A stretch of DNA of 64,000 bases from NCBI RefSeq assembly GCF_001279695.1, contig NZ_LGDD01000297.1:4959-68958 (forward strand). Direction: 5' to 3'. The DNA comes from Streptomyces sp. WM6378. GTDB lineage: Bacteria; Actinomycetota; Actinomycetes; Streptomycetales; Streptomycetaceae. The notes beneath the pieces are model-generated. The model was not told the origin of the DNA. It saw only the letters and a program-made list of their open reading frames with translations, and did not search any database. The translations under genes were made by a program, and so were the position numbers. How positions within the stretch are numbered: the stretch's first letter is position 1; each line of letters starts with the position of its first letter. Positions 25,101-33,962 of this stretch are shown here, one piece after another.

Positions 25101-27932
25101 ATGACCGAGCCGACCAGCCTGTCACCCGGCGTCGAACGCACCGCCCTCCGCGACACCGTACGGACTCACCTGTCGCGCGGAGGCGGCGTCCTCCTCACCG
25201 GCCCTGCGGGCATCGGCCGGACCACGGTGGTGTCTCAGCTGGCCGCGGAACTGGGCGCCCACGGTCACCGGGTCCTGCGCTGTTCACCCTCGCCCGCCGA
25301 ACAGGACAGCCCCTTCCTCGGACTCATCGACCTGCTGACCGGCGTCGCCGACGACACCCTCGCCGCACTGGCCGCCCACGAACGAGCCGTACTCGAAGCA
25401 GCCCTGCTGCGCAGCGAGGGGACCGGTCCGGCCGCCGGGCGCGACGCGCTCGTCCTGCGGATCGCCGTCCGCAAGGTCCTCGCCCTGCTCTGCGACACCG
25501 GTCCGCTCCTGCTGATCGTCGACGACGCGCAGTGGCTCGACCGACCGACGGCGGACGTCCTCAAGTACCTTGCCCGCCGCGCCGACCCAGGCCTGTCGGT
25601 GCTCGCCACGCTGCGGACGGGGGACGAGTCCGGCCCCCCGGCCGAGCGTTCCGTACTGGAGCTGTGCGCGCAGCCGGTCCGCCGGATGTGCGTCCCTCCC
25701 CTGACCGCGCACGAGGTCGGCGAGCTCCTGGAGCGGCACGACCACCCCTGCTGGCCCCGGCCGCTCGTCGCGCGGCTGCATCACGCGAGCGGCGGCAACC
25801 CCCGTACGGCACTGGAACTCAGCTCCGCTCTCGACGAGCGCGTCCGGCTTGAGGGCGCGGCCCTGCCCGACTCGACCGAACCGCTCCCCGTCCCGGACTC
25901 CCTGCGCCGGCCGATCCTCGACCGGATCGGCGCCCTTCCCGCCGGCGCCCGGCAGACGCTGGTCATCGCGGGCACCGCCTTGCGCCCCACGGTGGAGTTG
26001 CTGCGGCGCGCGGGCCGCCACCACGTCGCGGCTGACCTGGACGCCTGCGTGCGAGGTGGCATCGTCCGCGTCCTGTCGGCGTCCGACCACGGGACCATCA
26101 GGTTCCTGGATCCGCTGACGCCGATGGTGCTCCAGGCCGAGACCCCGTACGAACGTCTGGTGGAGGCGCACCGCGCGCTGGCCGACGCGTCCGACGACGC
26201 GGTCGAGCGGGCACACCACATGGCGCGGCTGACGGCGGGCCCCGATCCGGTCGTGGCCGCCCGGCTCTCCGCCGCCGCCTCGGCGGCCCGCCGCCGGGGT
26301 GCTCCCAAAACCGCGGCGAGACTCGGCCGCCTGGCCGCCGAGTACACACCCGCCGGGCAGACGCACATCGACATCGACCGCAGGCTCACCGCCGCCGAGG
26401 ACGGCATCGAGGCCGGAGACCTCGACTTCGCAAGGCAGCTCGCGCACGACGTACTGGGCGACGCCGATCGGCCCGCCGACCGGGTACGCGCCTGGAACGT
26501 GGTCATCGACTCCTGCGGCCAGGCGATGGCGGAGATCGCGGACGTCTTCCCGGAGGCGGTACGCGACGCCGGTGGCGACCCCGAACTGCTGGCCCAGTTG
26601 CACTACCGGATGAGCTGGCGGGAGTGGATGGTCGGCGGCTCCGCGCCACGCGCCCACGGCCATGCCGTCCGCGCGGCCGGGCTCGCGGCCCGGACCGGCG
26701 ACCGGCGGACCGAGCTCATGGCGCTGACCCAGCAGGCGGCCCTGGAGCTCTTCCTCGGGCTCCCCGAGGCGGAAACGACCCTGGCGGCGGCCCTCGCCGC
26801 ACCACACGACGCGCACGTGATGACCCACCACAACGGACCCGTCTACCTCAAGTACCGCTTCCACTTGGTGCGCGACGAGCTGGACGAGGCACGGGCCGAG
26901 CTGCGCACCCTCGTGTACCGGCTGCGCCAGCGCGGTTCGGCCGACAGTCTGAGCCAGTGTCTCATCGGTCTCGCGCAGGTCGAGATCCAGCGCGGACGCT
27001 GTCGGCCGGCCCTGACCATCGCCCACCAGAGCCTGCGCATCGTCGAGGAGGCGGGGCTGAGTCAGGGGCCCGCCTGGTACGCGGTCTCGCTCGCCGAGGC
27101 GGCCGGCGGCAGCCTGAGCCGGGCACTCACCGCGGCGGAGACGGCCAAACGGCACAGCGAGGACGACGACGACCGGCTCTTCCTGCCCCGGGCCCTGCAT
27201 GCCGAGGGAAGGATCAGACTGTTCAGCGGCCAGAGCGGACAGGCGGCCGAACTCCTCGGACGCGTAGGCGAGTTGGAGACGGCGCAGGGTCAGCGGGACC
27301 CGGCGACCCGCCGCTGGCACGCCGACCTCGCGGAGGCCCTGGCCGCCGACGGCGCACCGGACGAGGCGGAGGCGGTCATCTCCCTGGCCCGCCGCCAGGC
27401 CGAGCGGCTCGGCCGGCCCGGCGTCCTGGCCACGCTCGACAGGGCGGCAGCGGCGGTCGACGCGGCGCGCGGTGAACTCCCGCAGGCTGCAAGGGAGTTG
27501 GAGAGGGCCGCAGTACGACTGCGGGCCACCGGATATCCCCTGGAGGAGGCCCGCACCAGAGCGGTCCTGGGCCGCGTCCGGCGCCAACTCGGAGACGAGG
27601 CCGCCGCCCGTGCCGCCTTCTCCGCCGCCCTGCGGATCTTCACCAAGGCCGACGCCCGCCCCTGGGCGGCGCTGACCCGCGCCGAACGCGATCGCGCGCA
27701 GGACAGCTCGGCCTGCTGGCCCGAGGCAGGCTCGTGGTCGGACCACCTCACGTCGACCGAACGCAGCGTGGTCGCCCGCGTCGCGCAGGGCGCCACCAAC
27801 CGCGAGATCGCGGCGGGCCTGGTACTCAGCGTGAAAACGGTGGAGGCGGCCCTCACCCGCGCCTACCGCAAGCTGGGCGCCAAGTCACGAGTGGACATCA
27901 CGCGCATGGTGATGACACGGCCTACGGCGTGA
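25101..27932 (+). CDS. Large ATP-binding LuxR regulator (LAL family)
   Basis: A 943-residue regulator with an N-terminal STAND-type ATPase, a long TPR-like helical middle and a C-terminal LuxR helix-turn-helix (about 882-943; TERSVVARVAQGATNREIA, then LSVKTVEAALTRAYRKLG). Walker B is clear (LLLIVDDAQWLD, 136-147). The Walker A loop, 34-GPAGIGRTT-42, has Arg40 where Lys is normally essential. LAL proteins are usually pathway-specific activators of polyketide clusters or sugar operons, triggered by ligand binding to the middle region. ATG 25101 follows GGAGGG. There are no biosynthetic genes nearby, so the targets are unknown. Confidence 0.92.
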   Translation: MTEPTSLSPGVERTALRDTVRTHLSRGGGVLLTGPAGIGRTTVVSQLAAELGAHGHRVLRCSPSPAEQDSPFLGLIDLLTGVADDTLAALAAHERAVLEAALLRSEGTGPAAGRDALVLRIAVRKVLALLCDTGPLLLIVDDAQWLDRPTADVLKYLARRADPGLSVLATLRTGDESGPPAERSVLELCAQPVRRMCVPPLTAHEVGELLERHDHPCWPRPLVARLHHASGGNPRTALELSSALDERVRLEGAALPDSTEPLPVPDSLRRPILDRIGALPAGARQTLVIAGTALRPTVELLRRAGRHHVAADLDACVRGGIVRVLSASDHGTIRFLDPLTPMVLQAETPYERLVEAHRALADASDDAVERAHHMARLTAGPDPVVAARLSAAASAARRRGAPKTAARLGRLAAEYTPAGQTHIDIDRRLTAAEDGIEAGDLDFARQLAHDVLGDADRPADRVRAWNVVIDSCGQAMAEIADVFPEAVRDAGGDPELLAQLHYRMSWREWMVGGSAPRAHGHAVRAAGLAARTGDRRTELMALTQQAALELFLGLPEAETTLAAALAAPHDAHVMTHHNGPVYLKYRFHLVRDELDEARAELRTLVYRLRQRGSADSLSQCLIGLAQVEIQRGRCRPALTIAHQSLRIVEEAGLSQGPAWYAVSLAEAAGGSLSRALTAAETAKRHSEDDDDRLFLPRALHAEGRIRLFSGQSGQAAELLGRVGELETAQGQRDPATRRWHADLAEALAADGAPDEAEAVISLARRQAERLGRPGVLATLDRAAAAVDAARGELPQAARELERAAVRLRATGYPLEEARTRAVLGRVRRQLGDEAAARAAFSAALRIFTKADARPWAALTRAERDRAQDSSACWPEAGSWSDHLTSTERSVVARVAQGATNREIAAGLVLSVKTVEAALTRAYRKLGAKSRVDITRMVMTRPTA

Positions 27933-27941
27933 GCGCGGGGT

Positions 27942-27962
27942 GCGGGCAGGCAAGGTGCCCGC
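27942..27962. terminator. Hairpin between convergent LAL and FabV genes
   Basis: GCGGGCA-GGCAAGG-TGCCCGC is a perfect 7-bp stem with a 7-nt loop, 10 bp after the LAL stop and 20 bp beyond the end of the reductase gene. Confidence 0.5.
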
Positions 27963-27981
27963 CTCATCCGGCCGCTGGGTG

Positions 27982-29172
27982 TTACGGCGTCGGCCATGCG
28001 ACGGTGGTCTCGGCGGGCCGGTCGTAGTCGATGTCGGCGACACCCCAGCCGTAGAGCTCGCGGATCTGGCCCATGAACCAGTCGGCTCCGGCTGCCGATC
28101 GGTCGAGTCCTGATTCCGGGTCGGCCCACAGCTCGCGGACCTGGTCCTGGACCCGCGGGTCGAGTTCCCAGCCGTCAAGGCGGATGCGGCCCTCGCCGTC
28201 CGTCACGAGGGGGGCGGTGCCGGTGAGTTGGTCCCACAGGTCCGCTGCCTGCTGGGCGGCGGTGCGGAAGCCGTCGCCGAGGACCGTCCGCAGGAACGTG
28301 GTGTACAGGGCGATGGAGGGGATGGCGCTGGAGGCCTGGGTGACGGCGGCTCCGGCGACGACGGTCATCGCCCGGCCCCGGCCCGCGAGGACGCCCGCGT
28401 TCAGACGTCCCGCGGTCCGCTCCAGGTGCTCCTTGGCCGCGCCGATGGTGCCCTGGCGGTAGATCGGAGCGGTCAGGTCGGAGCCGATGTAGGTCAGTGC
28501 GGCGGTGGTGAAGTGGTCGGCGAGCAGGGAGCGTTCGGCCAGGGCCCGCACCCACAGCTGCCAGTCGGCGCCACCCATCACCTGCTCGGTCCCGTACCTC
28601 TCCTCCTCGGTGGCGGCCTCCAGGCGGACGCTGGTGACCTTGGGGGTGTTGTCCGAGAAGTCCAGCGCCGGCGCCTCGTAGGGCGCGCCGAGCGGCTTGA
28701 TCACCGAGTGGTGGACGGTGCCGGTCTCCGGGTCGGTACGGCGCGGGGCGGCGAGACTGTAGATCAGGTGGTCCACCTTTCCGAACCGCTGCTCCACCAG
28801 GTCCAGCACCTCACGCTTGCCCTTTTCGGAGAAGGCGTCGGTGTTGAGGAAGACGAAGTCATGGCCGGCTTCGGCGGCGAGGCGGGCCGCGGCCGCGGTG
28901 CGGTACCAGCCGGCACTGGCGGTGCGCCGCTCGGTCTCCGCACCCTCGTACGCGACGCCGACACCACGGATGCCGTGCTGACGCAGCCCGGTCAGAAGCG
29001 TGGCGAGGCCGTAACCCGCGCTGTGGCCGAGCAGCAGGACCACGGGACTGCTGCCGTCGGATCGCGGGGGAATCTGTTCCCACATGCGGGTGACCGTCGC
29101 CGCGGACCCGGTCGGGTGGGAGTTGACGATCAGGAAGCCGCGCTGCTTCGGATCGATCTGCCGGAGGGTCAC
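27982..29172 (-). CDS. fabV: FabV/TER-type trans-2-enoyl-CoA (ACP) reductase
   Basis: A 396-residue NADH-dependent enoyl reductase of the FabV/trans-2-enoyl-CoA reductase family. The catalytic Tyr238-x8-Lys247 is present in PIYRQGTIGAAKEHL, together with the diagnostic YIGSDLTAPIY, SLAAPRRTDP, MGGADWQLWV and VTQASSAIPSIALY. The nucleotide loop GHSAGYGLA departs from the usual GASTGYGLA (His-Ser for Ala-Ser). The length matches the family. These enzymes reduce crotonyl-CoA or enoyl-ACP and, in known examples, resist triclosan. It is unlinked to other fatty-acid genes and so is probably a second enoyl reductase. The ATG at 29172 is the family start. Confidence 0.9.
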   Translation of the reverse strand: MTLRQIDPKQRGFLIVNSHPTGSAATVTRMWEQIPPRSDGSSPVVLLLGHSAGYGLATLLTGLRQHGIRGVGVAYEGAETERRTASAGWYRTAAAARLAAEAGHDFVFLNTDAFSEKGKREVLDLVEQRFGKVDHLIYSLAAPRRTDPETGTVHHSVIKPLGAPYEAPALDFSDNTPKVTSVRLEAATEEERYGTEQVMGGADWQLWVRALAERSLLADHFTTAALTYIGSDLTAPIYRQGTIGAAKEHLERTAGRLNAGVLAGRGRAMTVVAGAAVTQASSAIPSIALYTTFLRTVLGDGFRTAAQQAADLWDQLTGTAPLVTDGEGRIRLDGWELDPRVQDQVRELWADPESGLDRSAAGADWFMGQIRELYGWGVADIDYDRPAETTVAWPTP

Positions 29173-29530
29173 GTCGGGGTCCGTTCCGCTAGAGGGTGCG
29201 AGGAGGGCAGGGCTGGGCCACGGCCTGCTCGCCCGGGGTCGTGACGGTCAGGGACCGCGCCGGATGGTGACCAGCTCGGCCGGGGCCGGGCGGTCGGTCC
29301 CGGATCGCACTCCAGATGTCCGTCATCGAAGATCGTATCGACGCCCGTGGCCACGGAACTCTCCGAGCGCACCACGGAATATCCGCTCGGCGGTTGTCGA
29401 ATCCGGCCTTGACGGCATTCCTTGTCCGCCCTCGACGGCTGTCCTTGAGCGTTAACACCTTTCCGTGGCGAGTGCGGGAGGATCCGAAGATTCAAGGACG
29501 CCGGCGTCCTGTCATCGGCAGGATGAGGGC
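29173..29530. other. Intergenic region without recognisable gene
   Basis: These 358 bp separate divergent genes. Neither strand gives a protein-like frame that I recognise, and I see no strong inverted repeat. Promoters for fabV (minus) and the DUF5954 gene (plus) must lie here. Confidence 0.6.
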
Positions 29531-30613
29531 ATGGACCATGGGGATGCGGGACCAGGCCGAGCGCGACCGATCACGGTGCGGGTGCCGGTGGAGCCTGTGG
29601 AAGCCGCCGTAGAAGCCGATGCTGTTGACGCCGTCGCACGTATAGGGAATTTGGTCGTGCGGGGCCCGCTGTTCGGGGTGGCGGCACAGGATGACGGGCA
29701 CGGACCGGCGTGGCGGGTGCTCGTCGCGATCACGCTCGGCTGCCCTCAGCAGGCCCGGGACAGCCTCAACTCGCGGCTGTGGTTCCGCGCGAAGGACGAC
29801 GCGTACGGCCCGGAGGAACGGCGCGCTCTGCTGGCGGCAGTGACCCGGCTTGAGACCGAGCGGGTGGACGAAGTCGCCGTGGCCGGGACCCGGTTCCGCA
29901 TCGTGCGTGCCGAGGAGTACGCGGCCGTAGGGAGCCGGGGTGCCATGGAAGGGCCGCGCCCGACCGATCCCGAGCCCCTCGTCCCCGACTGGTCCCGCGC
30001 GTCCAGGGGCCCGGAGGTCGACGACGGTCTGGTCCTGGACCCGACGGCGCCGGTCACCCCGACTCAGGTCGCGGAGCAGCTGGCACTGCGGGACCTCTGC
30101 TACACCGGCGACCGGTTCCCCGAAGACGTACGCGCCGACTCGCGCCGGGCCTTGGTCCTGCATCCGGACGTTCTGCTGTTGCCGCCGTCGTTCACGGTCG
30201 TGGAGCGGTCAACGAACAGCTGGGCGCCGGTCAGCGGTCCGCATGCGAGCGCGCACTCCGCCCGCAGGTCCCTGGACTTCGCCCTGACCTGGACGTGGCC
30301 GCGCATGCGTGGCCTCATCCCGATCGACGCCGCCGTGGACGTCGACGCCCGCACCGAGACCGAAGGCGACGGAGCCGCGCGGCCACGCGAGGACCTGGCC
30401 GAGTACGCCAAGGCCGCCGCCGCGCTCCGGGCCGGTCGCGTCAACCGCCTGAAGTTCCAGGGCACCGTCTATCAGATCGCCCGCACCCGTCGCCTGCTGC
30501 GCTGGGGGGCCGACGGCCCCGAGGGCCCGCGCCCGTCCGACGTCAACAGCCAGGACCCCATGCGCCTCCACCCGGTGCTCGACGAGGAGGGCCGGATCGT
30601 CTCCGACGACTGA
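29531..30613 (+). CDS. DUF5954 family protein
   Basis: A 360-residue soluble protein of a family described mainly in Streptomyces. Recognisable parts are VRVPVEPVEAAVEADAVDAV at the N-terminus, FGVAAQDDGHGPAWRVLVAIT, the central RFRIVRAEEYAAVG, and the C-terminal KFQGTVYQIARTRRLLRWG followed by DGPEGPRPSDVNSQDP. No catalytic motif or membrane segment is seen, and the function is unknown. The ATG at 29531 has GGATGAGG just upstream and starts close to the conserved block; an earlier GTG at 29465 would add a non-conserved leader. Confidence 0.8.
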   Translation: MDHGDAGPGRARPITVRVPVEPVEAAVEADAVDAVARIGNLVVRGPLFGVAAQDDGHGPAWRVLVAITLGCPQQARDSLNSRLWFRAKDDAYGPEERRALLAAVTRLETERVDEVAVAGTRFRIVRAEEYAAVGSRGAMEGPRPTDPEPLVPDWSRASRGPEVDDGLVLDPTAPVTPTQVAEQLALRDLCYTGDRFPEDVRADSRRALVLHPDVLLLPPSFTVVERSTNSWAPVSGPHASAHSARRSLDFALTWTWPRMRGLIPIDAAVDVDARTETEGDGAARPREDLAEYAKAAAALRAGRVNRLKFQGTVYQIARTRRLLRWGADGPEGPRPSDVNSQDPMRLHPVLDEEGRIVSDD

Positions 30614-30691
30614 CGGCGGTCGGCTCCGTAGGGGGGCGCCCGGGCCGCGCCGGATCATCGCCCCGTTCGCGAGTGCGTACGGCCGAGCGCA

Positions 30692-31657
30692 TCACAGCTC
30701 GTGCAGCGCGGGCAGCAGCTTCTTCTCGGCCCAGTCGATGAACGAGAGTTGCTGTGGGCCGCCGATCTGGATGAGGGCGATTTCGGTGAACCCGGCTTCG
30801 GCATAAGGGCGTACGGCGTCGACGAAGTCGTCCACGTCGTCGCCGCACGGAATGGACCGCGCCACGTCCTCGGGGGTCACGAACCGTGTCGCCGCTTCGA
30901 AGCCCGAGGGTCCGGGCAGCTCCGAGTTCACCGGCCAGCCCCCGGCGAACCAGCGGAACTGGTCGTGGGCGCGGGCGACCGCCGCGTCCCGGTCGCGGTC
31001 GAAGCAGACGGGCAGCTGGCCCACCCGCGGCTTGCCTGCGCCGCCGTGCCGGTCGAAGGAGGCGAGCAGTTCCGGCTTGGCCTCGGTGGCGATGACCAGG
31101 TCGGCAGCTCGGCCGGCCAGGGCGCAGGACCGCTCGCCGGAGACGGCGACGCCGATCGGCGGCAACTCGTCGGGGAGGTCCCACAGTCGGGCGTTGGCGA
31201 CCCCGAAGTGGGCGCTCTGCTGGTTGACGTAGCCGCCCTCGAAAAGCTCGCGGATGATCTCGACGGCCTCTTCGAGCATGTCGAGGCGCACCTGCGGAGC
31301 GGGCCAACCGGCGCCCACCACATGCTCGTTGAGGTTCTCGCCGGAACCGAGTCCGAGCCGGAACCGGCCTTCGGACAGGATCTGCATCGTGGCCGCCTTC
31401 TGCGCCACGACGGTGGGGTGGTAGCGCAGCGTCGGGCAGGTCACGAACGTCATCAGCGGGATCCGTGTGGTGGCCTGGGCGGCCGCGCCGAGCACGCTCC
31501 ACGCGTACGGCGCGTGCCCCTGGCTCTCCAGCCACGGAAAGTAGTGGTCGGAGGTGACGGAGAAGTCGAACCCGGCACGCTCCGCGGCGACCAGATCCGC
31601 CACGAGCTCGCGCGGACCCGTCTGCTCAGTCATCATTGTGTAGCCGATTTGCACCAT
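30692..31657 (-). CDS. F420-dependent LLM-class oxidoreductase (TIGR03557-like)
   Basis: A 321-residue bacterial-luciferase-fold enzyme. Typical F420-type features are FDFSVTSDHYFPWLESQGHAPY (about 30-51, with the His-Tyr-Phe-Pro-Trp of glucose-6-phosphate dehydrogenase-like enzymes), FVTCPTLRYHPTVVAQKAAT, the GLGSGENLNEHVVG loop that binds the cofactor, and EVxxIRELFEGGYVN. It probably oxidises or reduces a small substrate with coenzyme F420. The ATG at 31657 starts directly at the first strand (MVQIGYTMM). It converges with the DUF5954 gene across 78 bp. Confidence 0.88.
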   Translation of the reverse strand: MVQIGYTMMTEQTGPRELVADLVAAERAGFDFSVTSDHYFPWLESQGHAPYAWSVLGAAAQATTRIPLMTFVTCPTLRYHPTVVAQKAATMQILSEGRFRLGLGSGENLNEHVVGAGWPAPQVRLDMLEEAVEIIRELFEGGYVNQQSAHFGVANARLWDLPDELPPIGVAVSGERSCALAGRAADLVIATEAKPELLASFDRHGGAGKPRVGQLPVCFDRDRDAAVARAHDQFRWFAGGWPVNSELPGPSGFEAATRFVTPEDVARSIPCGDDVDDFVDAVRPYAEAGFTEIALIQIGGPQQLSFIDWAEKKLLPALHEL

Positions 31658-31804
31658 ATTTCACGACTAACCGGGCTGCGCCGATGGAAAACATCGGCCC
31701 GCCTTCCGTTTGCGGGTTCCCGACCGCATCGGTTGCGCCACATCGCTTCCGGTGCATGACAGGGGCTACGCGGTCCGCAGACCGTCCGCCGTCGAGGAGT
31801 CGTC

Positions 31805-32014
31805 ATGGTCATAGTGGCCGTTCTCATCCCGCCGCTGCTCCTTGGCGTGCTGCTGGCCCTCGGCCGGTACGAGGAGCGCCTCCTCGGCGCCCCCACACCG
31901 ATCGAGGACCGGCTGCGCGAGCGGCGCGGGTACGCGGTGCCGGACCGCCCGTCCGAACAGCCGCGGCGGACCGCCCGGCCTGCACCGTCGCGCAAGGTGG
32001 GGCCGCCCCGGTGA
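31805..32014 (+). CDS. Small single-pass membrane protein
   Basis: A 69-residue product with one N-terminal membrane helix (VIVAVLIPPLLLGVLLAL) followed by a basic, Pro-rich cytoplasmic tail (LRERRGYAVPDRPSEQPRR). ATG 31805 follows GAGGAG at good spacing and GC3 is high, which supports coding. It resembles the many short streptomycete hypothetical membrane proteins; no function is assignable. Confidence 0.6.
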   Translation: MVIVAVLIPPLLLGVLLALGRYEERLLGAPTPIEDRLRERRGYAVPDRPSEQPRRTARPAPSRKVGPPR

Positions 32015-32150
32015 CGGTGCGCGGCCGTCCGGATCGCGCGTCCGGGCCGGTCCTGGCACGATGGACGGGCGGGCCTCACGGCCGGGGCCGGTCCGTGCCC
32101 CCCGTTCAGTCCCCCGCCGCACGGAGCCGGCCGAACCGCCCGCCTCGGCC

Positions 32151-32477
32151 TCAACTCCCGCCGAGGGCCCGCTTGAGCTCGGCCTTGTCCATGCTGGACC
32201 GGCCATGGATGTTGCGGCGCTGCGCCTCCGCGTAGAGCTGGTCGTACGTAGGGCCCTGTGAGCCGCTGTGCGAGCGCCGGCCGCCCCGTTGGGACGAGGA
32301 CATGTCCTGGATGGAGCTCTTGCTCGCGGTCTTGGACTCGCCGGCGCGGGCCCGTTCCTTGTTGACGGTCCTGGCCGCGATCTCTTCGGCGCGCTTGGTG
32401 CTCTCGCCGCGCTCCTCGGCGCTCTCCTTGATGTGCTCGTACTGGCGCTCCCGCTGGGGGCTCGATCCGCGAGGCAT
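32151..32477 (-). CDS. Small basic protein with Rho N-terminal-like C-terminus
   Basis: A 108-residue hydrophilic protein, often labelled 'plasmid stabilisation protein' in streptomycetes without evidence. The first 65 residues are charged and helical (RERQYEHIKESAEERGESTKRAEEI, read in parts), rich in Lys, Glu and Arg. The last 35 form a Rho_N/SAP-like fold (TYDQLYAEAQRRNIHGRSSMDKAELKRAL) that could bind nucleic acid. ATG 32477 has AAGGAG five nt upstream. It stands alone. Confidence 0.8.
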   Translation of the reverse strand: MPRGSSPQRERQYEHIKESAEERGESTKRAEEIAARTVNKERARAGESKTASKSSIQDMSSSQRGGRRSHSGSQGPTYDQLYAEAQRRNIHGRSSMDKAELKRALGGS

Positions 32478-32701
32478 GCTGTCTCCTTGGCCACTCGGGG
32501 TGATCGGGGCGCTTCCCACCTTGGAACGCCCCGAGGGGCTCCGCAATCCACCGACGGTCGGGCGAGGGTTGCGTACGGCCTACGGAGCGGTCGCTCGACG
32601 CCGGTCCGGGGTCGGCGCAAGAGCAGGGCGCGGGAGCGGGGCCAGGACTTGGCAACGGCTTGATTGACCCGTTCGAGAACGGCGCCCTATGCTCCACGTG
32701 T

Positions 32702-32802
32702 AGTGATGAGATAAGGAAGCTGGTGAGATTCCAGCACGGTCGCGCCACTGTGAACCGACCGCCCGCGAGGGTGGCCGGTGAGTCAGACACTTATCCGTCA
32801 CT
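32702..32802 (+). promoter_or_regulatory. Cobalamin (B12) riboswitch upstream of cbtB
   Basis: The core is readable: GAAGCTGGTGAGATTCCAGC (32716-32735), the conserved GCCACTGTGA block (32744-32753) and the GAGTCAGACAC 3' element (32780-32790). The P1 stem closes with AGTGA/GATAAG at 32702-32715 against CTTATC/TCACT at 32790-32802. The 3' end is 50 nt before the cbtB start, so adenosylcobalamin binding probably hides the ribosome site and lowers cobalt uptake when B12 is plentiful. Confidence 0.92.
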
Positions 32803-32852
32803 TCGCCCCGTTTGAACCAAGGGACGCAAGATCCCGAGAAGGAGGGCCCGCC

Positions 32853-33068
32853 TTGAGCAGCATTTCCACATCCCGCCCGGCGTCCACGCCTGTCGTCCTG
32901 CCGGTTTCGAAGTCGGTGCTGTGGCTGGTCGGCACCGCGATCCTCGCGCTGGCCGCCTACTACTTCATCGGCGTCGACCAGGGGGCCGTCTCGGTCTTCG
33001 GCAACGACATGCACATCCACGAGTTCGTCCACGACGGACGTCACTTCCTCGGCTTCCCCTGCCACTGA
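32853..33068 (+). CDS. cbtB: Cobalt transporter small subunit CbtB
   Basis: A 71-residue protein with one membrane helix (VLWLVGTAILALAAYYFIGV) and a His-rich C-terminus (HIHEFVHDGRHFLGFPCH) that can bind Co2+, as in the CbtB family. The TTG at 32853 is chosen because GGAGGG lies seven nt upstream. A GTG at 32778 lies inside the riboswitch and would add non-family residues. It is followed after 27 nt by cbtA. The riboswitch upstream shows B12-dependent control. Confidence 0.9.
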   Translation: MSSISTSRPASTPVVLPVSKSVLWLVGTAILALAAYYFIGVDQGAVSVFGNDMHIHEFVHDGRHFLGFPCH

Positions 33069-33095
33069 CCCACACGGAAGTACGGACAACTCGAC

Positions 33096-33962
33096 ATGGA
33101 AAAGAAGCTGATACTGCGCGGCGTTCTCGTCGGCGCAGTGGCAGGGCTGCTCGCGTTCGTCTTCGGACGGATCTTCGCCGAGCCGCAGATCGCGAAAGCC
33201 ATCGACTACGAGAGCGGGCGTGACGCCGCTCAGACCGCACTGGACAAGGCCGCCGGCCTGCCGGTGGACGCAGCGGGCCCCGACCTGTTCAGCCGCACCA
33301 TTCAGGCCGATGTCGGCCTCGGCGTCGGCATGATCTTCTTCGGCATGGCCATGGGCGCGCTCTTCGCCGTCGCCTACACGGTCTGCCTGGGCCGGACCGG
33401 CGCCCTGCGCGCCCGCACGCTGGCGCTGCTGGTGGCCGGTGGCGGTTTCCTCGCGATGTACCTGGTGCCGTTCCTCAAGTACCCGGCCAACCCTCCGGCG
33501 ATCGGCCACGAGGACACCATCAAGCAGCGCAGCGGCCTCTACCTCATCATGGTGGTGTGCTCGATCGCCTTCCTGGTGGCGGCGGTCTGGCTCGGCAAAC
33601 GCCTCCAGGCTCGTTACGGCAACTGGAACGCCACGTTGATCGGCGGCGCCGTGTTCGTCGTCGCGATCGGCATCGTGATGCTGGTCCTGCCCTCGCTGGG
33701 GCACCTGGCCTACAACAAGGAGAACTTCGGCAACCAGGCCACCGAGACACCGCTGCCCCTCAAGGACTCCAAGGGCACGATCGTCTACCCGGGTTTCCCC
33801 GCCGACGTTCTGTTCTCCTTCCGCTTCTTCTCCGTCGCCGCCCAACTCCTCCTCTGGGCCGCCATCGGGCTGTTCTTCGGCCCCTTGGCCGAACGCCTTC
33901 TTGAGCCCCGCCGGGAATCCGCCGACGCCCCCGCGCAGGGCCCGGCTCCCGTCCCCGCATGA
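33096..33962 (+). CDS. cbtA: Cobalt transporter subunit CbtA
   Basis: A 288-residue membrane protein of the CbtA family. The first helix (ILRGVLVGAVAGLLAFVFGRIFAEP) is followed by an acidic loop (IDYESGRDAAQTAL), then five or six further helices, with FPADVLFSFRFFSVAAQLLLW near the C-terminus. CbtAB take up cobalt for B12 synthesis and are typically under cobalamin riboswitches, as here. The stop overlaps the next start (ATGA), so the FhuF-like protein is translated with it. Confidence 0.9.
   Translation: MEKKLILRGVLVGAVAGLLAFVFGRIFAEPQIAKAIDYESGRDAAQTALDKAAGLPVDAAGPDLFSRTIQADVGLGVGMIFFGMAMGALFAVAYTVCLGRTGALRARTLALLVAGGGFLAMYLVPFLKYPANPPAIGHEDTIKQRSGLYLIMVVCSIAFLVAAVWLGKRLQARYGNWNATLIGGAVFVVAIGIVMLVLPSLGHLAYNKENFGNQATETPLPLKDSKGTIVYPGFPADVLFSFRFFSVAAQLLLWAAIGLFFGPLAERLLEPRRESADAPAQGPAPVPA

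Noticed and set aside
25284..27746. 820-codon minus-strand frame antisense to the LAL regulator
   Set aside because: Its composition is that of a GC-rich shadow, no domain is readable, and the plus strand encodes a complete LAL protein.
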